Assembly: GCA_016780995.1 (NCBI GenBank)
Contig: JADHKZ010000005.1
Coordinates: forward strand, 1 to 35,553
Reading direction: 5' to 3'
DNA: 35,553 nt
Origin: Thermoleophilia bacterium
GTDB taxonomy: Bacteria; Actinomycetota; Thermoleophilia; Miltoncostaeales; Miltoncostaeaceae
Shown: in pieces, positions 7,270-15,276 of the stretch
How the letters are laid out: every line of letters begins with the position of its first letter
Numbering within the stretch: position 1 is the stretch's first letter
Notes under the pieces: model-generated
The model's database searches: none
Seen by the model: only the letters and a program-made list of their open reading frames with translations
What the model was told of the DNA's origin: nothing
Program-made: the position numbers and the translations under genes

Positions 7270-8585
7270 CGGGCGCCGGGGTTGAGCGCCTGGTGCAGGG
7301 TGACGAAGTCGTTGATGACGTCGCCCAGGCGGCCGATGCCCTCGGTGATCATGGCTTCGGGCACGCCCGAGAAGTTGAGCCGCATGCTGTTCTTGCCGCG
7401 GCCGTCGAGGAACGCGCCCTCGCCCGGCACGAACGCCACCTGGCGCTCCAGGGCCTTGGCCTGGAGCGCCGTGGTGTCGATGTAGTCCGGCAGCGTGGCC
7501 CACACGAATAGGCCCCCGCGCGGGTGGGTCCAGGTGGCCTCGGCGGGGAACCGGGCTTCGAGCGCCTCAAGCATGGCGTCGCGCCGGCAACGGTAGATGT
7601 CGGTCACCCGGGCCACGTGCTCGCGGTAGTCGTAGCGCTTGAGGTACTCGGCCACGAACCGCTGCGTGAGCGTGCTGGAACACAGGTCAGCGGCCTGCTT
7701 GCCCAGGTTCATCTTGCGCAGCACCGCCGGTGGGGCCACGGCCCAGCCCACGCGGATGCCCGGTGCCAAGATCTTGGAGAACGTGCCCAGGTACACCACC
7801 CAGCCGGCGCCGTCGTCCAGCTCGTACAGCGTGGGCAGCGGGTCGCCCTCGAACCGGATCTGGCCGTAGGGGTTGTCCTCGATGATGAGCAGTCCCACCG
7901 AGTGCGCGAACTCCACCAGGCGCTCGCGGCGCTCGAGCGACATGGTGACCCCGGCCGGGTTCTGGAAGTTGGGGATGGTGTAGAGGATCTTGGGCGGGCG
8001 GCCCTCGGCGGCAAGGCGGCGGTAGGCCTCCTCCAGGAGGTCCTCGCGCATGCCGTCGTCGTCCATGGGGATGTGGGTGACGTCGGCGCCGTAGGCGGTG
8101 AGGCACGGGGCGGCGCCCGGGTAGGTGGGGCCCTCGGCCAGCACGGGGTCGCCCCGGTCGATGAAGGTGCGGAAGCTGAGGTCGATGGCCTGCTGGCCGC
8201 CGGTGGTGATGAGCACGTCGTCAGGGCGCGCACGGGCGCCCTCGTCGGCCATCACGGCCACGATCTGCTCGCGCAGGTCGCCCATGCCGTCCGTGGGGCC
8301 GTACTGCAGGGACGACGCCAGGAAGTCCGTGCCGATCTCGGCCGAGATCTCGTCGAAGATCTCGCGCGGGAAGGTGTCGGTGTCGGGCAGCCCGCCCGCC
8401 AGCGAGATGATGTCGGCCTTCTCGGTGATGGCCATGAGGTCGCGCATGACCGACGACGTGGTGCCGCTGGCAAGCGCGGAGAAGCGCGAGTCGTACCGCG
8501 CCGCGTCGGCGGGGCCGACCAGCGGCGTCTGCGGGGGGAGCGGGGCCCCCGTGCCCGTGTTGTCGGTCACGTCACTGGTGCTCAT
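7266..8585 (-). CDS. PLP-dependent aminotransferase, class I/II (2-aminoadipate / MocR-type catalytic domain)
   Basis: A 439-aa fold-type I aminotransferase. Key features: a YGPTDGMGDLRE segment near residue 95, the substrate- and PLP-binding PNFQNPAGVT (205-214), IIEDNPYG with the PLP-nitrogen Asp237 and Tyr240, and the Schiff-base Lys271 in LGTFSKILAPGIRVGW. This resembles LysN, kynurenine/aminoadipate aminotransferases and the effector half of MocR regulators, but no N-terminal GntR helix-turn-helix is present. The amino donor cannot be predicted. The ATG at 8585 is chosen because the in-frame extension upstream to 8807 is low-complexity and would overlap the divergent gene. It is the first gene of the operon with ddl and the hydrolase; supply of an amino acid for the wall is conceivable but unproven. 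Confidence 0.93.
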   Translation of the reverse strand: MSTSDVTDNTGTGAPLPPQTPLVGPADAARYDSRFSALASGTTSSVMRDLMAITEKADIISLAGGLPDTDTFPREIFDEISAEIGTDFLASSLQYGPTDGMGDLREQIVAVMADEGARARPDDVLITTGGQQAIDLSFRTFIDRGDPVLAEGPTYPGAAPCLTAYGADVTHIPMDDDGMREDLLEEAYRRLAAEGRPPKILYTIPNFQNPAGVTMSLERRERLVEFAHSVGLLIIEDNPYGQIRFEGDPLPTLYELDDGAGWVVYLGTFSKILAPGIRVGWAVAPPAVLRKMNLGKQAADLCSSTLTQRFVAEYLKRYDYREHVARVTDIYRCRRDAMLEALEARFPAEATWTHPRGGLFVWATLPDYIDTTALQAKALERQVAFVPGEGAFLDGRGKNSMRLNFSGVPEAMITEGIGRLGDVINDFVTLHQALNPGAR

Positions 8586-8618
8586 GAGCGGAAGGGGCCC
8601 GGGATCGGGCCGTGCCTG

Positions 8619-8624
8619 ATGATA
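8619..8624 (-). promoter_or_regulatory. Candidate -10 box TATCAT for the aminotransferase-ddl operon
   Basis: TATCAT on the minus strand lies 33 nt before the ATG at 8585 and would give a leader of about 26 nt. No clear -35 box and no clear ribosome site are seen in the GC-rich leader. Confidence 0.3.
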
Positions 8625-8660
8625 CGCCGCCAAGCCGCCCGGACCTGCCCGCGGAGGTGA

Positions 8661-8691
8661 CAGAGGGCCCCGGGGGGGCTCCGGGCCTCTG
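8661..8691. repeat. Imperfect inverted repeat in the divergent promoter region
   Basis: CAGAGGGCCC (8661-8670) and CGGGCCTCTG (8682-8691) pair over nine positions with one bulged base. It sits directly before the -10 box of gtrA in the 121-nt region shared by two divergent operons, so an operator role is possible. High GC makes chance formation a real alternative. Confidence 0.3.
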
Positions 8692-8692
8692 G

Positions 8693-8698
8693 TAGCCT
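8693..8698 (+). promoter_or_regulatory. -10 box TAGCCT, leaderless promoter of the GtrA operon
   Basis: TAGCCT is followed by eight bases and then the GTG start at 8707, so transcription would start at the GTG. No Shine-Dalgarno sequence could fit in that space. Confidence 0.5.
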
Positions 8699-8706
8699 CG
8701 GACGTC

Positions 8707-9159
8707 GTGCCGGCGAACCAGACACCGGCGAGCGGCCGCACCCCGCTCGCCCTCCTTCGCATCCCCGATATCCGGAAGGTGCCCCGCTCCGACTGGATGC
8801 AGCTCATCCGGTTTCTGGCCGTGGGCCTGTCGGGCTACGTGGTCAACCTGCTGGTGTTCTGGATCGCCACCGTGGCGGGAATGCACTACATCCCGGCCGC
8901 CGTGGTGGCGTTCGCCATCGCATGGCTCAACAACTTCGCGCTCAACCGGCACTGGACGTTCCGTGCTGCGGGCGAGGGGATGCTGCTGCAGGGGCTGCGC
9001 TACCTGCTGGTGTGCCTGGTGGCGCTGGGCGCCAACCTGGTCATCCTGCACTTCCTCGTGGTGGACGCGGGTCTGGGGGAGCTCTACGCCCAGGCCATCG
9101 CCATCATCCTGGTCACGCCGCTGAACTACCTGCTCAGCCGGCGCTGGTCGTTCCGATAG
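8707..9159 (+). CDS. GtrA family polyprenyl-phosphate sugar flippase-like membrane protein
   Basis: A 150-aa protein with four hydrophobic segments (about residues 30-50, 55-78, 92-115 and 120-140) and the GtrA signature: FLAVGLSGYVVNL in the first helix, NFALNRHWTF after the second and NYLLSRRWSFR at the end. GtrA proteins are small inner-membrane proteins thought to move polyprenyl-phosphate-linked sugars across the membrane or to support glycosyltransferases that decorate O-antigen, teichoic acid or arabinogalactan. The GTG start is preceded by a TAGCCT -10 box at leaderless distance. Sixteen bases separate it from the next gene, a GT-C membrane protein; together with the following two genes it probably forms an envelope glycan operon. 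Confidence 0.92.
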   Translation: MPANQTPASGRTPLALLRIPDIRKVPRSDWMQLIRFLAVGLSGYVVNLLVFWIATVAGMHYIPAAVVAFAIAWLNNFALNRHWTFRAAGEGMLLQGLRYLLVCLVALGANLVILHFLVVDAGLGELYAQAIAIILVTPLNYLLSRRWSFR

Positions 9160-9175
9160 GCGGCCGGGCAGCGAC

Positions 9176-11053
9176 GTGACCGCGCGGCGTGCCCCCCGGC
9201 CTGCCGGGCTCGCGATCGCGGCGGCGGCGCTGGCACTGGCGCTGCCCGCGGCGGGCGGGGCGCAGCAGCAGGCCAGCGCGGGGATTGCCGTCACCACCCC
9301 GTCGCAGGCGCTTGCCGCGGTGGACGGGGTGCTGGATGGCGTGGCCAAGGGCGCGGCCGACCTGCAGGCGCAGGCGGGTGCGGCAGCCCGCGGGGGCGCG
9401 GACCAGGCGACCGCCGACTACTCCCCGTCGCTCAGCCGCGATGAGGCCATCACCATCGCCGAGGCCGATCCCCGGCTTCAGGAGTGGGTCGCCGGCAACC
9501 CGGTCACGCGCACCACCGCAGAACTGCAGGAGAAGGACCGGCGCTGGAAGGTGTCGTTCGTCGGCGGGCCCGAGGATGCCGAGGTGGTGGAGGCCGAGGT
9601 GTACGTGGGCGATGAGGAGGGCAACATCGCCGAGGTGCGCACCGGGCCGCAGGTGGCGTGGATGATGGCCCGCGGCTACGAGGGGGCGTTCGGGCGGGCG
9701 GTGAACCGCTGGCGCATCTGGGTTCCGCTGTGCGTGGTGTTCCTGCTCGTACTGCTGCCCGTCACGCGCCCGCGCAGCCTGGTGTCGTGGCGCACGCTCG
9801 ACCTGCTGGTGCTGCTGTCGTTCACGGTGTCATGGGCGTGGTTCAACGAGGGCGACATCGCCACCTCAGTACCGCTGCAGTACCCGCCGCTCATCTACCT
9901 GCTGGCGCGCATGGCATGGATAACGGTGCGCCGCGCCCGCATCCGGGGACAGTCCCGCCCCGAGGTGGGACTGTCCCCGGCGCGGCGCAGCCAGGTTCCC
10001 GGGCTGCCCGGGTGGATGCCCGTATGGCTGCTGGTCACCGTGCTGGTGCTGCTCATGGCCGTTCGCTGGGGGCTCAACGGGCTCAACAGCAACGTGATCG
10101 ACGTGGGATACGCCGGGGTGATCGGCGCCGACCTGATCGTGGACGGCCAGACCCCCTACGGCAACTTCCCCAGCGACTGCGGCCAGTGCGACACCTACGG
10201 CCCCCTCAACTACCTGGCCTACATCCCGTTCGAGGCCGTCATGCCCTTCACGGGCGAATGGGACGACCTGCCCGCCGCCCACGGCGCCGCGGTGCTGTTC
10301 GACGGCCTCACCCTGCTGGCGCTGCTGGTGCTGGGATGGCGCCTTGCCGGCCGGAAGATGGGCCTCACGTTCGCCATCGCATGGGCCGCCTTCCCCTTCA
10401 CTGCATTCACGCTGTCCAGCAACTCCAACGACGCGCTCATCTCGGCATGCGTGGCATGGGGCCTGGTGCTGGCGGCCCGGCCCATGGGGCGCGGCCTGAT
10501 GCTCGGCCTGGGCGTGGCCGCCAAGATCGTGCCCGCCATCCTGGTGCCGCTGTGGGCCCGGCACCCGTTCCCGCGCCGTGACGCCGCCGGCGGCCCGCGG
10601 CGCCTGGCCTGGTACATCGGGGGACTGGTGCTGGCCGCGCTGCTCACCGGGTGGGTGCTGTTCCTCGACGGCACCGACGGCATCCGCGCCTTCTGGTCGC
10701 GCACGGTTGGCTACCAGGCCGATCGCGACTCGCCCTTCTCCATCTGGGGGCAGTACGACTGGCTGCGCCCGGGCCAGCTGGCGGTGGCCGCCCTGGTGGT
10801 GCTGGCGGCGCTCCTGGTGCTGCGCTGGCCCCGCCGCCTGGACCTGGTGCAGTGGGCCGCCATCTCGGCTGCGCTGCTGATCGGCTTCGAGCTGGTGCTG
10901 GAGCACTGGTTCTACCTGTACATCCCGTGGTTCCTGCCGCTGGTGATCCTGGTGGTGGTGCCCGACTGGCCCGACCCCGAGCCCGAGCCGGCGCCCGAGC
11001 CGGGCCGCCTGATGAGGCGACTGCGCCGCACGGCCCCGGAGGCATCCGCATGA
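9176..11053 (+). CDS. GT-C type membrane glycosyltransferase with extracytoplasmic N-terminal domain
   Basis: A 625-aa protein. An N-terminal signal-like segment (about 10-28, AAGGA) is followed by a soluble region of about 150 residues; its second half (about 85-160, starting LSRDEAITIAEADPRLQEW) looks like a PepSY-type alpha/beta unit. About ten or more membrane helices follow from residue 181. The loop around 309-343 has DVGYAGVIGADLIVDGQTPY and then DTYGP, the pattern of polyprenyl-phosphate-dependent GT-C enzymes (GT87/DUF2029-like), with the first Asp as likely catalytic residue. Such enzymes add mannose or another sugar outside the membrane. Its stop overlaps the next gene's ATG (ATGA, 11050-11053). 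A perfect inverted repeat inside the gene (9943-9980) encodes residues 256-269 in a predicted loop. Confidence 0.85.
   Translation: MTARRAPRPAGLAIAAAALALALPAAGGAQQQASAGIAVTTPSQALAAVDGVLDGVAKGAADLQAQAGAAARGGADQATADYSPSLSRDEAITIAEADPRLQEWVAGNPVTRTTAELQEKDRRWKVSFVGGPEDAEVVEAEVYVGDEEGNIAEVRTGPQVAWMMARGYEGAFGRAVNRWRIWVPLCVVFLLVLLPVTRPRSLVSWRTLDLLVLLSFTVSWAWFNEGDIATSVPLQYPPLIYLLARMAWITVRRARIRGQSRPEVGLSPARRSQVPGLPGWMPVWLLVTVLVLLMAVRWGLNGLNSNVIDVGYAGVIGADLIVDGQTPYGNFPSDCGQCDTYGPLNYLAYIPFEAVMPFTGEWDDLPAAHGAAVLFDGLTLLALLVLGWRLAGRKMGLTFAIAWAAFPFTAFTLSSNSNDALISACVAWGLVLAARPMGRGLMLGLGVAAKIVPAILVPLWARHPFPRRDAAGGPRRLAWYIGGLVLAALLTGWVLFLDGTDGIRAFWSRTVGYQADRDSPFSIWGQYDWLRPGQLAVAALVVLAALLVLRWPRRLDLVQWAAISAALLIGFELVLEHWFYLYIPWFLPLVILVVVPDWPDPEPEPAPEPGRLMRRLRRTAPEASA
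9943..9980. repeat. Perfect 14-bp inverted repeat (GGGGACAGTCCC-type palindrome) inside the glycosyltransferase gene
   Basis: The arms CCGGGGACAGTCCC (9943-9956) and GGGACTGTCCCCGG (9967-9980) are exact reverse complements around a 10-nt loop. Each arm also contains its own short palindrome, GGGACAGTCCC (one mismatch at the centre). Repetitive extragenic palindromes of this kind occur in many genomes and are sometimes spread by RAYT transposases. Here it lies in frame in a loop between membrane helices. Only one copy is present in this window. Confidence 0.6.
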
Positions 11054-12294
11054 CCGAGCAGGCCAAGGTGGAGCGGCTGCTGCCGTGGATCATGGGCATC
11101 GTGGCCGCCATCGTGTGGGTGGGCCCCATGCAGTGGATGAACCGCGCGGTGGCCCAGATCTCCGACATCCCGGTGTACCAGGAGGCCTACCGGCAGATGG
11201 CGGAGGGGGCATTCCCCTACCGCGACTTCGGCCTGGAGTACCCGCCGCTGGCGGCTGCCATCTTCTGGTTCGCGGGGGTGCTGCCAGCCTCGTACGGCAC
11301 GGCGTTCTCGTTCCTCATGATGATCGCCATGGTGCTCACCGTGGTGCCGGTCACCCTCACCGCGCGGGCGCTGGGCCTGAGCCTGGCCCGCCAGGTGGCC
11401 GCGGGCGGCATCACGGCGTTCATCCCGGTGCTGCTGGGCGGGCTGGTGGGCACGCGATTCGACCTGGTGCTGGCGGCGCTCATCGCCTGGATGCTGTGGG
11501 CCGTGGTGACCGACCGCATGACCGCCGCCTGGGTGCTGCTGGCCGTGGCCGTGCTGGTGAAGCTGGTGCCCCTGGCGTTCATCCCCGTGCTGCTGATCGT
11601 GCACGTGCGGCGGCACGGCGGATCGGATGCCCTGAGGAGCGCGGTGGTGGGCCTGGCCGTGCTGGTGCTGGTAACGGTGCCGCTGGCGGTGATGGCCCCA
11701 TCCGGCCTGTGGGACAGCGTGTCGTACCACCTGGACCGGCCCCTGCAGCTGGAGTCCACCGGGTCGGCCTACCTCATGTCCATGCGATTGCTGGCCGATA
11801 TCCCCCTGGCCGTGGATACGTCCTTCGGGTCGCAGGGTCTGGCCGGCGAGGCCCCCGACCTCATGGCGCTCCTCTCCACCATCGCCCTGGTGGTGCTGGT
11901 GCTGGCCATCGCGCTCAGCGTGCTGCGACTGGTGGGCACGCAGCCACCCAGCGCCGACTCCGCCATCTTCGTGGCGGGCATCGCGGCCACCAGCCTGGCT
12001 CTTCTGGTGGCGGGCAAGGTGCTCTCGCCGCAGTTCCTGGTGTGGATCGTGCCCGCCGCCGTGCTGGTGCGCGGACGGTTCGGCTGGGCGGCTACCATCG
12101 TCACCGCCCTGTCGCTGCTGCTCACCCAGGCGTACTTCCCTCGCGCCTACTGGGAACTGGTGGCCCTCCAGGATCCCGAGATGGCGCTGCTGGTGCTGAG
12201 GAACGCCGTGCTCATCGTGCTGCTGGCACTGGTGTGGCCGCGCCCCGGCATGGGGCAGGGAGACGCCCCGGCCGGGCGAAAGCCATCGGGATGA
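11050..12294 (+). CDS. GT87/DUF2029-like membrane glycosyltransferase
   Basis: A 414-aa integral membrane protein with roughly ten hydrophobic helices, starting at about residues 11-29. The first external loop reads SDIPVYQEAYRQMAEG followed by FPYRDFGLEYPPLA (38-68). The Asp-x(n)-Y...G..PY.D...EYPP pattern is typical of GT-C mannosyl- and arabinosyltransferase-like proteins that use polyprenyl-phosphate sugars, with Asp39 as the likely catalytic base. The ATG at 11050 overlaps the stop of the preceding GT-C gene, and its own TGA overlaps the ATG of the deacetylase gene (12291-12294), so the three are translationally coupled. It has no N-terminal soluble domain, unlike its upstream partner. 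The donor sugar and acceptor are not known. Confidence 0.87.
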   Translation: MTEQAKVERLLPWIMGIVAAIVWVGPMQWMNRAVAQISDIPVYQEAYRQMAEGAFPYRDFGLEYPPLAAAIFWFAGVLPASYGTAFSFLMMIAMVLTVVPVTLTARALGLSLARQVAAGGITAFIPVLLGGLVGTRFDLVLAALIAWMLWAVVTDRMTAAWVLLAVAVLVKLVPLAFIPVLLIVHVRRHGGSDALRSAVVGLAVLVLVTVPLAVMAPSGLWDSVSYHLDRPLQLESTGSAYLMSMRLLADIPLAVDTSFGSQGLAGEAPDLMALLSTIALVVLVLAIALSVLRLVGTQPPSADSAIFVAGIAATSLALLVAGKVLSPQFLVWIVPAAVLVRGRFGWAATIVTALSLLLTQAYFPRAYWELVALQDPEMALLVLRNAVLIVLLALVWPRPGMGQGDAPAGRKPSG

Positions 12295-13574
12295 GCATCT
12301 CCATTCCCTGGCGCGCCGTGACGCTGGCCCCGGTGGCCCTGCTGGCCACGGCCGCGGTGTCCACCGCCGCCCCCGTCAACCCCTCCACCTCACCGGTCCA
12401 GGTGACCGTGCAGGTGCCGGTGGCGCAGGCCATCACCGTGCGGGTGACCCGCGCCTCCGATGGCATGGCGGTGGCCACGCTGGGACCGGTCAACGCCATG
12501 GCGGGTCCGGTGACCCTGCCGTGGAACGGCGGGCGCGGACCGGGCGGCACGGGCCAGCCCGTGGCCGATGGCACCTACCGGCTGGAGGGGGTGGCCGCGG
12601 ACGGCCTGACGGTGCTGCCCGCCATGCCGCCCGAGGTGGAGGTGGACACCACCGTGCCGCGCCCGGTACTGGATGCCCCGGCGCCCACGGTGCCCGCCAG
12701 CACCCGGCGTTCCCTGCCCCTGCGCCCGGGCGGCGCCACGGAGGTGCGGGCCATCGTGCGCCGGCCCGGCGCGGATGCGCCATTGGCCACCGGCGCATGG
12801 GGCGCGGCGGGAACGGCGCTGGTGCTGCCCGCCGTGCTGCGATCGCGCGGGGTGATGGGCACGGTGGAGGTGGTGGCCGAGGGGCGCGACGCCGCCGGCA
12901 ACTCCGGGCAGTCCGATCCCGTGCTGTGGGCTCTGCAGCCGCCGGGCACCGGCACCAGGGTGGTACGACGCGTGAAGACGGGCAAGCCCCTGGTGGCCGT
13001 GACCGTGGACGATGGCTACGGGCCGGCGGAGTCGGCGCGCATGATCCAGGCCGCGCGGGATGCCGACGCCACCATCACCTTCTGCTTCAACGCCATCAAC
13101 CAGCGGATGTGGAACGCATCGCTGCGGCGCTCCATCCGGCAGGCGGTGCGCGAGGGCCACCTGGAGGTGTGCAACCACGGGTACGCGCACCGCACCGGCG
13201 TGGGCACCAGCAGGTCGGCCGGCATCAGCGACCTCTCGCGCAATCGCACGTGGGACCAGGTGGCCGGCGTGGCCTCGGGCCCCTTCTACCGGCCGCCGTA
13301 CGGGGCGTATGGGTCCGGCCTGCTTCAGGCCGCGGCCGCCACGGGGTACCGCTACGTGCTGCTGTGGGACGTGGACACCAACGACTGGCGCGGGCCCAGC
13401 GCGTCGGTCATCACCCAGCGTGCGGTGGGCGGCGCGCGCAAGGGGTCGATCATCCTCATGCACACCAAGCCCAACTCCGCTGCCGCCATGCCGGGCATCC
13501 TGCGGGGGCTCAAGGCCAAGGGCCTCAGGCCGGTGGGCCTGGGCGAGCTGTTCTCGGCCGGGAGGCCCGGCTAG
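12291..13574 (+). CDS. Secreted polysaccharide deacetylase (NodB domain, CE4) with N-terminal Ig-like region
   Basis: A 427-aa protein. A signal peptide (residues 1-27, ending AVSTAA) is followed by a FlgD-like Ig region (about 35-110, with WNGG...G...DGTYRL), a second beta-rich segment (about 125-215) and a NodB deacetylase domain (232-425). All five CE4 motifs are visible: TVDDGY (238-243, Asp240/241), HGYAH (296-300, metal-binding His pair), RPPYG (334-338), DTNDW (362-366) and ILMHT (388-392, catalytic His391). Such enzymes remove N-acetyl (or O-acetyl) groups from cell-wall glycans. Last in the coupled glycan operon, it probably modifies what the two glycosyltransferases build. Its TAG lies inside a CTAG shared with the stop of the convergent gene. 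Confidence 0.93.
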   Translation: MSISIPWRAVTLAPVALLATAAVSTAAPVNPSTSPVQVTVQVPVAQAITVRVTRASDGMAVATLGPVNAMAGPVTLPWNGGRGPGGTGQPVADGTYRLEGVAADGLTVLPAMPPEVEVDTTVPRPVLDAPAPTVPASTRRSLPLRPGGATEVRAIVRRPGADAPLATGAWGAAGTALVLPAVLRSRGVMGTVEVVAEGRDAAGNSGQSDPVLWALQPPGTGTRVVRRVKTGKPLVAVTVDDGYGPAESARMIQAARDADATITFCFNAINQRMWNASLRRSIRQAVREGHLEVCNHGYAHRTGVGTSRSAGISDLSRNRTWDQVAGVASGPFYRPPYGAYGSGLLQAAAATGYRYVLLWDVDTNDWRGPSASVITQRAVGGARKGSIILMHTKPNSAAAMPGILRGLKAKGLRPVGLGELFSAGRPG

Positions 13575-14440
13575 GCCTGCTTCACACGGCCCCATAGGGG
13601 GGCCAGGCGGGCCAGTTGGTGGGTGGGCGGCACGTCATCGTGAAGCGGGGCGTGGCCCTGGGTCATGCGGGCCAGGGCGCGGCCGGTGCGGGCCTCCCAC
13701 GGGGATGCGTCGCGGGCCAGGGCGCGGCCGGTGGCCTGGGGCGGCAGGGGTCGGTCGCTCGCCAACAGCAACACGTTGCCAGACGTACGGTGCTGCAGCA
13801 CGGCAGGCTCGGCCAGCAGCGCCACGTGGGGGTGCTCCTGCTCCATGCCGGCCGCCACGGCGCGGGCCAGCTCCAGGGGCTCCACATCGATCAGGTTCAT
13901 CGCGTGCAGGCCACCGGGGCGCAGCACGCGCCGGACGTCGGCGATGAACTCCCCGGTGGAGAGGGCGTGCGGGGCCATGAGCCCGACAAAGGCGTCCACC
14001 ACCACCAGGTCCTGCGACGCATCGGGCAGCGCGGCCACGGCCTCGCGGCCGTCGCCCACCTGCACCTGCAGGCGGGGCACCTGGTCAAGCATGAGGTGCT
14101 CGCGGGAGATGGCCACCACGCCGGCGTCGCGCTCCACCACCCTCACATGGGCGCGGCGTCGCGTGGCCACCAGGTAGCGCGCCAGGGTGCAGGGCCCGCC
14201 GCCCACCTGGAACGCATCCAGGGCGCCCGTGGCCGGGAACATGGCGTCCAGCACGCCCACCAGGTGGCGTAGGTACTCGAACCGGATGGAGGTGGGATCG
14301 ATCAGGTCCACATGGCTGGCCTCCACTCCGTCCATGAGCAGCAGCCTCCCGCCGGGGCTCGCGGGATCGCGGTCCTCGCGGATCTCCACCGTCACATGAT
14401 CCGCCACGAGCGGATACGAAGGCGCACGCGGAATGCCCAT
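13571..14440 (-). CDS. Spermidine synthase-like SAM-dependent protein
   Basis: A 289-aa class I Rossmann protein of the SpeE type: FQVGGGPCTLARYL (SAM-binding glycine loop), VRVVERDAG ending in the acidic ribose-binding residue, LQVQVGDGREAV and DLVVVDAFVG. Actinobacterial members are often annotated as spermidine synthase-like or fused MFS/spermidine synthase; many are probably methyltransferases or unassigned aminopropyltransferases. No membrane domain is present here. I cannot identify the Asp and Tyr residues that bind putrescine with confidence, so the substrate is open. The ATG at 14440 follows a CACAAT box six bases upstream (leaderless type). The 3' end is convergent with the deacetylase gene and the stops overlap by four bases. 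Confidence 0.85.
   Translation of the reverse strand: MGIPRAPSYPLVADHVTVEIREDRDPASPGGRLLLMDGVEASHVDLIDPTSIRFEYLRHLVGVLDAMFPATGALDAFQVGGGPCTLARYLVATRRRAHVRVVERDAGVVAISREHLMLDQVPRLQVQVGDGREAVAALPDASQDLVVVDAFVGLMAPHALSTGEFIADVRRVLRPGGLHAMNLIDVEPLELARAVAAGMEQEHPHVALLAEPAVLQHRTSGNVLLLASDRPLPPQATGRALARDASPWEARTGRALARMTQGHAPLHDDVPPTHQLARLAPLWGRVKQA
13588..13604. terminator. Short GC hairpin just beyond the deacetylase stop
   Basis: GGCCCC (13588-13593) and GGGGCC (13599-13604) pair around a 5-nt loop, 13 nt after the deacetylase stop and inside the 3' end of the convergent gene. It is a weak candidate for a terminator of the glycan operon; there is no T-run. Confidence 0.25.
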
Positions 14441-14446
14441 GCGCCC

Positions 14447-14452
14447 ATTGTG
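14447..14452 (-). promoter_or_regulatory. -10-like box CACAAT, leaderless promoter of the spermidine synthase-like gene
   Basis: CACAAT on the minus strand is followed by GGGCGC and then ATG at 14440. It is weaker than the TANNNT boxes elsewhere in the window but at the same distance. It lies in the 28-nt gap after the SDR gene, so read-through from SDR is also possible. Confidence 0.35.
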
Positions 14453-14468
14453 GCGCAGCCCCCCGGGG

Positions 14469-15257
14469 TCAGGCGAGGAGGGCGCCTCCGTCCACCACCA
14501 GCTGGCTGCCGGTGACGTACGACGACATGTCCGATGCCAGGAACAGAGCGGCGCGGGCGATTTCGTCGGGGTCGCCCATCCGCGCCATGGGGATCCGCGC
14601 GGCGAAGGCGGCCACGGCCTCGTCGGTGCCCGCGCCCATCTCCTCCACGCCCTCGGTGAGCACCCCACCCGGTGCCAGGGCGTTCACGCGGATCCCATGC
14701 GGAGCCAACTCCAGCGCCGCGTTCTTGGTGAAGCCCCAAACGCCGTGCTTGGAGGCGTCGTAGTGCGCAAGGCCCACCATCGACGGGTGCAGGGCATCGA
14801 TGGAGGTGACGTTGATGATCACCCCGCCCCGGCCCTGCTCCACCATGGCCACCGCCGCCTCCCGGGTGCACAGGAAGACCCCGCGCAGGTTGACCGACAG
14901 CACGCGGTCGAAGTCGGCGGTCTCCATCTCCAGCACGGGGCACGCGGGGAAGATTCCGGCGTTGTTCACCAGCACGTCAAGGCCGCCCATCTTCTCCACG
15001 CACGCGCGCACGAGCGTCTTGACATCGGCCTCGGCCGACACGTCGGCCGGTGCTGCCTCGGCCTGCCCGCCGGCCTCGCGGATCTGGTCGGTCACCGCCA
15101 GCGCCAGGTCGGCGTCGAGGTCGGCCACCACCACCTGCGCGCCGGCCTGGGCCAGGCGCAGGGCGATGGCCCGCCCGATGCCCCGGCCCGCGCCGGTGAC
15201 CAGGGCCACCTTTCCCGACAGATCGCTTAGTTGCGGAATGGATGCGTTGTCAGCCAT
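14469..15257 (-). CDS. Short-chain dehydrogenase/reductase (SDR)
   Basis: A 262-aa classical SDR. The cofactor-binding TGAGRGIG (21-28), NNAG (99-102), catalytic Ser153, and Tyr167/Lys171 in YDASK are all intact, and the C-terminal YVTGSQLVVDGGALL is the family's usual ending. The Asp in VVADLD after the second strand suggests NAD(H) preference. It would oxidise or reduce an alcohol/ketone or act as a 3-oxoacyl-ACP-type reductase; the substrate is not predictable. The ATG at 15257 gives the normal N-terminus; an in-frame extension to 15314 would run through a strong hairpin and is less likely. It lies downstream of the pnt operon but is separated from it by that hairpin. Confidence 0.93.
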   Translation of the reverse strand: MADNASIPQLSDLSGKVALVTGAGRGIGRAIALRLAQAGAQVVVADLDADLALAVTDQIREAGGQAEAAPADVSAEADVKTLVRACVEKMGGLDVLVNNAGIFPACPVLEMETADFDRVLSVNLRGVFLCTREAAVAMVEQGRGGVIINVTSIDALHPSMVGLAHYDASKHGVWGFTKNAALELAPHGIRVNALAPGGVLTEGVEEMGAGTDEAVAAFAARIPMARMGDPDEIARAALFLASDMSSYVTGSQLVVDGGALLA

Positions 15258-15276
15258 GCAGCAGTCGTACCAGACA

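Noticed and set aside
9866-10906. 346-residue minus-strand frame opposite the first GT-C gene
   Set aside because: Gln/His/Arg-rich shadow of membrane-protein codons, without start signal or motif.
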